NCBI RefSeq assembly: GCF_011039135.1
Contig: NZ_JAAKEJ010000006.1
Location: forward strand, 1 to 64,000
From: Desulfovibrio sp. ZJ209
Lineage (GTDB): Bacteria > Desulfobacterota > Desulfovibrionia > Desulfovibrionales > Desulfovibrionaceae
DNA: 64,000 nucleotides
Direction of reading: 5' to 3'
The translations under genes were made by a program, and so were the position numbers. Below the pieces are notes generated by a model. The model was not told where the DNA came from. It ran no database searches and saw only the letters and a program-made list of their open reading frames with translations. Shown in pieces: positions 31,738 to 42,886 of this stretch. Positions within the stretch are counted from its first letter, which is position 1. Every line of letters begins with the position of its first letter.

Positions 31738-32037
31738 CTAGGACGCCCAGCAGGACCTATCAAGCGAGGATTCGACCAGTTCCTGGAAAGCATTTTGATT
31801 TGCCCCGGTCACTTGCCGCGCCGCCACCATGGCATCGGTCAGCGCATCCAAAGCCTCGATGAAGGCATCGGAAAACCCATTCAGGCCGTAGTGAAAGTAA
31901 TGGCGTGCGAGGGCGCTATGGGCAGAAAAAAGGTCGGGGCGGTCTTGGATAACCGGGTCAATCTCCGAGGAAAAAACTTCTTCCGAAACTTGCTCTTGAG
32001 TAGCACCCGTGATGTCCAGAAATTCTTGATATTCCAT
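31738..32037 (-). CDS. First gene of the early operon, unknown function
   Basis: A 99-aa acidic protein. The start at 32037 (MEYQEFLDITGATQEQVSEE) has GGAGGACAAA just upstream. It is rich in Glu and Asp and mostly helical, ending VESSLDRSCWAS. No family is recognised. Being first after the early promoter, it should be made straight after induction, a place where anti-host or regulatory proteins are common. Confidence 0.55.
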   Translation of the reverse strand: MEYQEFLDITGATQEQVSEEVFSSEIDPVIQDRPDLFSAHSALARHYFHYGLNGFSDAFIEALDALTDAMVAARQVTGANQNAFQELVESSLDRSCWAS

Positions 32038-32215
32038 TTTGTCCTCCGCTCGTGTCCAAAAAGGGTTTTGCCGTGGACGTTGATTTTTCTCTTTTGGGCC
32101 GTTAGTTTGTTTTTCGGGCGGAAAAATAACCGCCCGCAAGGACAACTTGCAAAAAAATCTTTAAAAAGTCAACGCAGATTCTTTGTTGTAAGTTTTATTT
32201 TGCGAAAAATCTTGT

Positions 32216-32244
32216 AATATATTTGATTTTCAAGCAATTTTCAA
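32216..32244 (-). promoter_or_regulatory. Early promoter and operator region (Pe)
   Basis: On the minus strand TTGAAA (32244-32239) and TATATT (32221-32216) are separated by 17 nt, an excellent sigma-70 promoter reading into the early operon. Inverted half sites TTTTCAAG/CTTGAAA overlap it (32226-32258), as expected for repressor operators. The gap 32038-32279 also holds a CGGGCGG/CCGCCCG palindrome at 32116-32137 in the long early leader. Confidence 0.6.
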
Positions 32245-32279
32245 AAAAATTCTTGAAAGCAAAGGTTGTAGGTTTAAAG

Positions 32280-32966
32280 ATGGAAGATACAACAGCAAAA
32301 GGAATACTTGCTCGTTTAGTTGAGGCGACGGAGGTGCCCTCTGAGGCCGCGTTATCCGGGGTGCTAGGAGTATCTTCCCAAGCTATATATGACGCGCGCC
32401 GACGGGGAAAGGTTCCCGATTCATGGATTCGAATAGTCGCTGAAAAATACAATATTTCTGCGGATTGGCTTTTTTTTGGCGCGAGGGATGTTACAAACGG
32501 CCCAGAAGCTGAAGAAAAGTCAAGTAGTACGCCGCGTGATGATGTGGACCTGATAAGGATTCCTATGGTTGAGGCACGCTTGTCGGCCGGCCACGGCAGC
32601 CTACTGGTCAGCGGGGAGGTCGAGCGTAGTTATGCCTTCCGCTCGGATTTTCTGCTGCGAAAAGGGAACCCTAAAAGTATGGTGATGATGCGTGTCTCGG
32701 GCGACAGTATGCAGCCGGAAATAATGGACAATGACGTGGTCCTGTTGGATCAGTCAAAAACAGAAATCAAAGCTGGCCGCATATTTGCCGTGGGCTTTGA
32801 CGATGCCATTTACTGCAAGCGAATAGACCGGGTGCCGGGCAAAATCATTCTGAAGAGTGTAAACCCGGCATATGAGCCGCTTGAGATTGACGTGCGCGGC
32901 CAGGAAGCGGACGAGTTCAGAGTTATCGGCCAGGTCATCTGGTGCGGTAGAGAATATCCAATTTAG
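32280..32966 (+). CDS. Prophage repressor c (HTH + S24 LexA-like peptidase)
   Basis: A 228-aa protein, the only plus-strand phage gene. The start at 32280 (MEDTTAKGILARLVEATEVP) gives the usual N-terminal helix-turn-helix (SEAALSGVLGVSSQAIYDAR). The C-terminal S24 domain has Ser143 in RVSGDSMQPEI and Lys180 in AIYCKRI as the catalytic dyad, and a likely cleavage site in LSAGHG (Ala103-Gly104). RecA-stimulated self-cleavage would then induce the phage on DNA damage. It diverges from the early operon across 242 nt of operator DNA. Confidence 0.92.
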   Translation: MEDTTAKGILARLVEATEVPSEAALSGVLGVSSQAIYDARRRGKVPDSWIRIVAEKYNISADWLFFGARDVTNGPEAEEKSSSTPRDDVDLIRIPMVEARLSAGHGSLLVSGEVERSYAFRSDFLLRKGNPKSMVMMRVSGDSMQPEIMDNDVVLLDQSKTEIKAGRIFAVGFDDAIYCKRIDRVPGKIILKSVNPAYEPLEIDVRGQEADEFRVIGQVIWCGREYPI

Positions 32967-32982
32967 TGCCAATACTGACGCA

Positions 32983-33028
32983 AAAACGCGCTAAAAATCA
33001 GCGGAAAAAGTGATTTTTAGCGCGTTTT
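32983..33028 (+). terminator. Perfect 18-bp palindrome after the repressor gene
   Basis: AAAACGCGCTAAAAATCA (32983-33000) and TGATTTTTAGCGCGTTTT (33011-33028) pair perfectly over 18 bp with a 10-nt loop. It begins 16 nt after the repressor stop and ends in a T-run. It can act as a terminator in both directions and could also be a phage-end feature. Confidence 0.75.
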
Positions 33029-33894
33029 AATTCTTGGCTTTCCCAGCCCTGAAACCTAGGCACCACGCGGGCGCGCGGGGGCTGCGCCTGCCTTCTCTCC
33101 TTGTGCCAAGTTAAACGCTCCCCTAGTCAAGCATGGGTTCATGCGGTTTTTCGGACATGGTGGAAAACTTCTGAGCCAAGCGCCTAGACGAATTTTGAAA
33201 AAAATACCTGCCATGGCATCGCAGACCCCACGGTAGGTCATGCCTTCTTTGGGCTGTCACCAACATTTTTCTAACCTCGGCCGCCATACTCATGACACGA
33301 CTTAAAAATGGCAATGTTCAGTCTCTTCATGCAGTCAAAAATATTCGTTGCCCTATCTTCCAAATTTTATAGCGATTCAAATGAGAACTAATAAAAAATA
33401 CGTCAAACCGATATCTACAAGAATCCCACCGCAAGAAAAAACTCGCCAAGTACTAATTATTATGTGTATCGGTCACCTGGTTTTTGGTTTTCATGTTTTT
33501 TGACTTTTATCATTGGATTTTTAATCATTACTGTCCTGCGACGCAGCCTTATCTAATAGGCTAAGATTGAAGGGATTTCAATTAATCTGAGTATTCGAGA
33601 GCAACGCTTGATTTTATTTCGGTGTTCGAGTGTCTATAAAAGATGACTGGGAATCAGGGCTAGCGTCCGGAAAAAAAGCATGCTATAAAGTCTAGGTCAA
33701 AATCCCTCTGTGCAGCAGTTACGAGCCTTAAACTGGTGTACTACATAGCAATGAGATTTTTGGCTTTTTTCATGCACCTTTTTCCGAATAGCAAGATAAA
33801 AACTCGAATTTTGAGTGTATGCGTGGCTGGATTTCAGTCTTTGAGTGTGACAGGGTGCCCTGGCTAGGGATATAAAATAAAGGTGATTGCTAAT
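33029..33894. other. Non-coding junction between prophage and AT-rich island
   Basis: No credible gene is seen. The first 200 nt are mixed in composition; from about 33,240 the DNA is clearly AT-rich and matches the following island. The left phage end (where transposase-binding repeats and a terminal dinucleotide would lie) should be near here, but no convincing repeats could be picked out by eye. AAAGGTG before 33895 is the ribosome site for the next gene. Confidence 0.4.
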
Positions 33895-35739
33895 ATGTCC
33901 CCCAAAAACAATTCATTTTCAAGGGTGGATTTCGAATACGCGGAAGAACAGATTTCCCGTCCTGAAGTTTATAAGCAGCCTATTTTGCCACTTTATGAAG
34001 CAATATATAATGCAATTCATTCTTCAGCGGAAGCTAGCTGTGATAAGATTGTTGTTGAAGTTGAAATAATAAGGGATGAGAGCGCGCTACTTAAAGAAGT
34101 ATCAAGAATAGCTGAAATCCATATTTCTGATTATGGTATAGGTTTTAATGATGGCAAGACTGATGCCTTTTATAAGTTGTTTACAACAAATAAAAAAACA
34201 AAATTTAATTCAAAAGGAGTTGGCCGCCTCACCTACTTCTCCGCATTTAACAAAGTCAGGATAGAAAGCTGTTTTGAGCATGACAATAAAAAATTCAGGA
34301 GGGATTTTGTAGCCACTCTTTCTGCGCTAGGGAGCGGAGAATTGCCGGTTGCGTCAGATTGCGGTCACGATTTAAGAAAAACCACAGTGCGTCTTTTTGA
34401 GTTAAGGCCCGAAATGAAGGACAAATTCTTCATTGATTTTGAAAATCTGAAGTCTAACATTGAAGATCAATTCTCCCCGGAGATACTGACATCAGATAAT
34501 ATTGAAATAATTATAAAAGATGGCGCGTACGAAGCCAAAATTAATAGACAGAATTTCCCAAAAAGTCAGCAATCCTCGTTTAACCTTTGTGGATACCATT
34601 TTGATATTTATTATTTGCAAGATTCCCGCAAATTTGCACAAAACAATGAAATTTGGCTCGCGGCATCCTTGAGGATAGTAAAAAAGCGTCCTTTGAACTT
34701 CCTTTCATCCAGAAAACTTCTTGATCCCGATGGAGACAGTTTTAATTTAAAAGCTATTGTGATTAGTGATTTCCTTAATCAAAGGGTAAATTCCACGCGA
34801 ACTGATTTTACTGGCATTCCCGATAAAGACGAATATCCGAATGAAATATCTTATGAATCACTTTTCAGGGCGATAAACCGGGAAGCAAGAAATTATGTTA
34901 TTAAACTAATTCCTAATATAGAAAACAGCAATAAGGAGTTTACAAAAAGCCTATTACAAAAACTACCACATCTTGCTTTCGTAATAGAAAATGATGACAT
35001 CAATAACAATATCCCATTCCAATCATCACAGGAAAAAATTCAGGACTATTATGTGGGCGAATTTGCTAAAAAGCAGGTGGAAGCAGTAAATTATGTTCAG
35101 CGGATAACAAAGAAATATGAAAAGACTGGTATACCGAATTTTAAGGAATTTCTAGAAAGCGAATCCCAAAAAATTGAGGAAGGCTCAAAATTAAATCATG
35201 CATATTTGGCAACTTACGTACAATATAGAGAATTTATTATCGATTTATTTTCTAAATTTCTTGAGCCAAATTCAGATGGCAAATGTCCTGCGGAATCTGT
35301 TATCCATGAGTTGCTTTTTCCAATGCGGGTAGAAAGCAAAGATGCGCGTAATGACTATGATAATCACAATTTATGGATTATTGAAGACCGATATTCCTAT
35401 TACTCACATCTAACCTCTGATCAGTACGAGAATAAAATTTTGAAAAGAAAGCATGAAAAAGGCGATAAAAGGTATGATATACTCGAGGTTTTCAATGAAG
35501 GGTATCCATATCAGAATATATTTATTATAGAATTAAAAAAGTATGATGCGAATTTATCCCAAATAAATGATCCTGTTCGCCAGATAATAGATTATGCATT
35601 ACGTTTAATAAATGGCGAAATAAGTGATGATAAAGGATTAAAAATAGGGACTATGCCAAATACTTGTTATCAAGGTATGGTAATATGCAATACAAATGAT
35701 CCATATTTTCAGAATACATTAAAAGAGGTACAACATTGA
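33895..35739 (+). CDS. GHKL (Hsp90-like) ATPase with C-terminal nuclease-like domain, probable defence protein
   Basis: A 614-aa protein. ATG at 33895 is used because AAGGTG lies 7-9 nt before it. The GHKL ATP site is clear: N-box YEAIYNAIHS (Glu35, Asn39), G1 box ISDYGIGFND (Asp79-Phe84) and G2 box NSKGVGRLTY (about 105-114). The C-terminus contains RYDILEVF (Asp528), FIIELKKYD (Glu546, Lys548) and DPVRQIIDYALRL, matching the Asp...Glu-x-Lys pattern of PD-(D/E)xK nucleases. Codon use is AT-rich, a sign of transfer. Large GHKL-nuclease proteins are typical of defence islands; it does not match a system I can name with certainty. A type IIG-like gene follows. Confidence 0.75.
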   Translation: MSPKNNSFSRVDFEYAEEQISRPEVYKQPILPLYEAIYNAIHSSAEASCDKIVVEVEIIRDESALLKEVSRIAEIHISDYGIGFNDGKTDAFYKLFTTNKKTKFNSKGVGRLTYFSAFNKVRIESCFEHDNKKFRRDFVATLSALGSGELPVASDCGHDLRKTTVRLFELRPEMKDKFFIDFENLKSNIEDQFSPEILTSDNIEIIIKDGAYEAKINRQNFPKSQQSSFNLCGYHFDIYYLQDSRKFAQNNEIWLAASLRIVKKRPLNFLSSRKLLDPDGDSFNLKAIVISDFLNQRVNSTRTDFTGIPDKDEYPNEISYESLFRAINREARNYVIKLIPNIENSNKEFTKSLLQKLPHLAFVIENDDINNNIPFQSSQEKIQDYYVGEFAKKQVEAVNYVQRITKKYEKTGIPNFKEFLESESQKIEEGSKLNHAYLATYVQYREFIIDLFSKFLEPNSDGKCPAESVIHELLFPMRVESKDARNDYDNHNLWIIEDRYSYYSHLTSDQYENKILKRKHEKGDKRYDILEVFNEGYPYQNIFIIELKKYDANLSQINDPVRQIIDYALRLINGEISDDKGLKIGTMPNTCYQGMVICNTNDPYFQNTLKEVQH

Positions 35740-35882
35740 ATCTACGCCCTGATGGTTTATCATATTACGGCATTGCTTTAAAAAATAAGCTATTTTTAGA
35801 AGTTGTTGATTATCAGAATTTGCTCAAAATATCACGCCGTAGAAATCAGGTTTTCTTTAGAAAATTACACGGAGAAATTTAA
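35736..35882 (+). CDS. Micro-ORF coupled to the GHKL gene
   Basis: A 48-codon frame starting with TTG at 35736, overlapping the GHKL stop (TTGA). AAAGAGG lies 7 nt before the TTG, an ideal ribosome site placed inside the upstream gene. The product starts MNLRPDGLSYYGIALKNKLF and ends basic (ISRRRNQVFFRKLHGEI). The small size and rare start make it easy to miss. It could be a partner peptide of the GHKL protein or a remnant of a longer gene. Confidence 0.4.
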   Translation: MNLRPDGLSYYGIALKNKLFLEVVDYQNLLKISRRRNQVFFRKLHGEI

Positions 35883-36261
35883 TAACACTTCGTTGGATGA
35901 TTGATATGCGTTCCTTATCCATCGATCCTGTTTAGGATTGATTCGAGAATGGTGGTTGCGGTGGCGTAGGTCCTAAATCTCCTTGTGTAGCGCTCCTTGT
36001 CTTGAGCCGGCGTGCCATCTCTCTTTGAGATTTTAGATTTTTTCTTGGCACTTAATCGGGCAGCAATAATTCGTGATTTGGCCTTCGGAAAGCATGAGGT
36101 CGATGACATTCCTGGGTCGGAAACCTGCAAAATTCTCGCCCGTCGAAACCTCGCCCTCTTGTCCCTGCCTGCCATTGACGCAGCGCATGGCTGCGCTTGC
36201 CCCACTTCTTCCAACCGCCTATCATTCACCAAGGAAAATTTTTCGCCAGAAAGGTGGATAC
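35883..36261. other. Intergenic region between island genes
   Basis: No supported gene. Open frames exist on both strands, but they have no ribosome sites or recognisable domains. Composition rises from AT-rich to GC-rich within about 100 nt, suggesting a recombination junction between two separately acquired modules. Confidence 0.4.
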
Positions 36262-40398
<4,137 letters not shown>

Positions 40399-40482
40399 AC
40401 TGCGCACCGGCGCACCCGGTGGCATGCCAGGCATAGCGCCTCTTGGTTGACCCGCTGCCCGGCTTGGCCCATTAAACGAAAG

Positions 40483-40507
40483 GGGGGCACACCCGCGGCA
40501 TGCCCCC
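40483..40507. terminator. Hairpin between convergent genes
   Basis: GGGGGCA (40483-40489) pairs with TGCCCCC (40501-40507) in the 140-nt gap between the convergent restriction-methylation and ACT-domain genes. No long U-tract follows, so strength is doubtful. Confidence 0.45.
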
Positions 40508-40538
40508 TGTCAATCGCGCATCAAAAAGCGCGGCGCGC

Positions 40539-40985
40539 TTACCAGAGTATCTTGCCGTTCTCCCCGTCCGAGGAAATGGTCGGGAAGCCGGCCTCCTGCA
40601 GGATGGCCGCGGCCTTGTCCATTTCCCCGTCGTCAAGGCGGAAGGCCACATAGGCGCGGTCATGCTCCCGGCCCGCGAAGGCGTACAGGTATTCGATGTT
40701 GATGTTGTGGTTGCCGAGCACCTCGAGCGCGTCCGCAAGGCTCCCGGCCTGGTCTTTCAGCACCACCGCCAGCATGGGCGTGATCTTGAACACATAGCCG
40801 GCATCACGCAGCACAGTGGTGGCGGCGTACACATCATCGACGATGATGCGCAAGATGCCGTAATCCTGCACGTCGGCGAGCGAGAGGGCGCGCAGGTCGA
40901 TCTTGTGCTCCCGCAGCACGTTGGCCACGGCCGAAAGCGAGCCGGGCTTGTTCTCGATAAAGACAGATATTTGCTTGATAGGCAT
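40539..40985 (-). CDS. ACT-domain protein (two ACT repeats) linked to PaaK
   Basis: A 148-aa protein starting MPIKQISVFIENKPGSLSAV. Two ACT domains are visible: residues about 4-68 (ENKPGSLSAVANVLREHKID) and 72-140 (VLKDQAGSLADALEVLGNHN). ACT domains bind small molecules, usually amino acids. The gene follows paaK by 17 nt; this pair is widespread in anaerobes and suggests ligand control of aryl-CoA formation from aromatic amino acid breakdown. Exact ligand unknown. Confidence 0.88.
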   Translation of the reverse strand: MPIKQISVFIENKPGSLSAVANVLREHKIDLRALSLADVQDYGILRIIVDDVYAATTVLRDAGYVFKITPMLAVVLKDQAGSLADALEVLGNHNINIEYLYAFAGREHDRAYVAFRLDDGEMDKAAAILQEAGFPTISSDGENGKILW

Positions 40986-41002
40986 GGTTCACGCTCCAGA
41001 AA

Positions 41003-42310
41003 TTAATGCAGTTTCCGCTTGTCGATGACGCGCTGGGCCTTGCCTTCGCTGCGCGTGATGGACTTGGGCGCCACCAGCTTGACGTTGGCGTGGATGCCGA
41101 GCATGGACTTCAAGTCCGCCACCAGTTCGTTTTCCTTGGCGGCGACGGCGGAGAGGCTGTCCGAGAACATCTCGTTGGTCATTTCGACCTGCACTTCGAG
41201 GGTGTCGCTGTTCTTCACCCTGTCCACGATTATCTGGTAATTGGCTGGATAGTTGCGGTTGATGAGCACGGTCTCGATTTGCGAGGGGAAGACGTTGACG
41301 CCCTTGACGATGAGCATGTCGTCGCTTCGGCCCATGGGGCGCGACATCTTGATGTGCGTGCGCCCGCAGGAGCAGGGCTTGCGCGAGAGCTTGCAAATAT
41401 CCCGCGTGCGGTAGCGGATGAGCGGGAAGGCCTCCTTGGTGATGCTGGTGAACACCAGCTCGCCCACCTCGCCCTCGGGGAGGACTTCCCCGGTCTCGGG
41501 GTCGATGATTTCCGGGATGAAGTGATCCTCGTTGATGTGCAGCCCGGATTGTTCCTCGCACTCAAAGGAAACGCCGGGGCCGGAAAGCTCGGTCAGGCCA
41601 TAAATATCGTGGGCCTTGATGCCCAGGCTCTCCTCGATGCTTTTGCGCATCTCCTCACTCCAGGCCTCCGCCCCGAAGATGCCCGCCTTGAGCTTGAGCT
41701 TGTGCTTGAGGCCCTTTTCGGCAATCATTTCGCCAATATAGGCCGCGTAGGACGGCGTGCAGCACAGGATGGTGGCCTCAAGGTCGCACAGGAACTGGAT
41801 CTGCCGCTCGGTATTGCCCGACGACATGGGGAGCGTCAGGCTGCCCACCTTGTGCGAGCCGCCGTTCAGGCCCGGGCCGCCGGTGAACAGGCCATAGCCG
41901 TAGCAGACATGGACCACATCGTTCTTGTCGCCCCCGGCCGCCACGATGGCCCGCGCGCAGCATTCGTCCCACAAGTCGATATCCGGCTGCGTGTAAAAGG
42001 CCACCACGCGCTTGCCCGTGGTGCCGCTGGTGGACTGGATGCGCACGCAATCGGAAAGGGGCCGCGCCAGAAGGCCGTAGGGATAGGCCTCGCGCAGGTC
42101 GTTCTTGTCCAGGAAGGGCAGCAGGTGCAGGTCCTGGCGGCCCCGGATGTCCTCCGGCTTGACGCCGCGTTTGTCCATAAGGTTGCGGTAATAGGGCACA
42201 TTTTCATACACCCGTTTCACCGTGTCGCGCAGGCGCTCGTCCTGCCAGGCAAAAAGCTGTTCAACGGGCGCGCATTCGATTTCGGGTTGAAAATACTTTT
42301 TTTCCGGCAT
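41003..42310 (-). CDS. paaK: Phenylacetate-CoA ligase family protein
   Basis: A 435-aa AMP-forming ligase starting MPEKKYFQPEIECAPVEQLF. The P-loop-like motif is IQSTSGTTGKRVVAFYTQ (about residues 93-110). IYGLTELSGPGVSFECEEQ, RYRTRDICKLSRKPCSCGRT and GRSDDMLIVKGVNVFPSQIE are classic PaaK motifs, and the C-terminal region ends TRSEGKAQRVIDKRKLH with the catalytic lysine. It activates phenylacetate or a related aryl acid (for example indoleacetate) with ATP and CoA. In anaerobes it often serves oxidative breakdown of aromatic amino acids with 2-oxoacid ferredoxin oxidoreductases, which are not in this window. Confidence 0.9.
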   Translation of the reverse strand: MPEKKYFQPEIECAPVEQLFAWQDERLRDTVKRVYENVPYYRNLMDKRGVKPEDIRGRQDLHLLPFLDKNDLREAYPYGLLARPLSDCVRIQSTSGTTGKRVVAFYTQPDIDLWDECCARAIVAAGGDKNDVVHVCYGYGLFTGGPGLNGGSHKVGSLTLPMSSGNTERQIQFLCDLEATILCCTPSYAAYIGEMIAEKGLKHKLKLKAGIFGAEAWSEEMRKSIEESLGIKAHDIYGLTELSGPGVSFECEEQSGLHINEDHFIPEIIDPETGEVLPEGEVGELVFTSITKEAFPLIRYRTRDICKLSRKPCSCGRTHIKMSRPMGRSDDMLIVKGVNVFPSQIETVLINRNYPANYQIIVDRVKNSDTLEVQVEMTNEMFSDSLSAVAAKENELVADLKSMLGIHANVKLVAPKSITRSEGKAQRVIDKRKLH

Positions 42311-42515
42311 GATCCGATCCGTGTTTTGGGGGTTGTGGAGAGATGAGGCCTGGAAACAACGTGCGCCAGAGCCGAAAAATATCCTGTCAGCTGGAATCCT
42401 TGGGAATCAGGTTTTGAATAGATGATACATGGCATTAAATCAAGGCTGCGCGGGAGGAAACCCACCTGAAACGAACCTATGCAGGTTTATTTTATCGCCT
42501 CAATATCATTACAAA

Positions 42516-42543
42516 TTAACATTGTAATAAAAATCGATATGCT
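42516..42543 (+). promoter_or_regulatory. Putative promoter for the intergenic RNA
   Basis: TTAACA (42516-42521) and TATGCT (42538-42543) are separated by 16 nt. Transcription would start near 42550, about 10 nt before the closing stem of the RNA candidate. Confidence 0.4.
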
Positions 42544-42560
42544 CACTCATAGGCCTTGTC

Positions 42561-42717
42561 CCGCGACCGGGGGGAGAGAACTGGCCGGGGATGCGGAGGT
42601 TCTCCGTTAGCCAGCCGTGCGCGGAGTGCTGGCGCGCAGCCCTGTGAACCGGGAAGCGGCGTAAGCGAGCCCAGAGGGTCGAGGTGAACCCCGCGGGGAG
42701 AACTCCCGGGTCCGTGG
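42561..42717 (+). ncRNA. Structured intergenic RNA candidate, possibly 6S-like
   Basis: In the 576-nt gap between paaK and the Sel1/CFI gene, a GC-rich block stands out from AT-rich flanks. A closing stem pairs CCGCGACCGGGGGGAG (42561-42576) with CTCCCGGGTCCGTGG (42703-42717), with small bulges. Inside are hairpins CGGAG/CTCCG, GCCAGC/GCTGGC and CCCC/GGGG separated by unpaired strands. Length (about 160-180 nt) and the long closing stem with a bubble recall 6S RNA, but no sequence signature is certain. It does not match SRP, RNase P, tmRNA or the common riboswitch cores I know. Strand is inferred from the promoter. Confidence 0.4.
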
Positions 42718-42886
42718 TACGAAAAAATAATTTCCTGCAATACTATAGGGATGCAGGCATGGATTTCACACCAGCAGGCATTGGCTTATCCTGACGGCGC
42801 CGGCATGTTCCCCACCGCGCAGTTCCGGGAACGGGCGGGAGGGTTGCGGGCGATGCGCGCCGTCTCACGCCGCGCCGGGAAGCCGC

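Noticed and set aside
33056-33314. Two overlapping short minus-strand frames near the phage end
   Set aside because: No ribosome site or family; they may be relics of a repeat but cannot be supported as genes.
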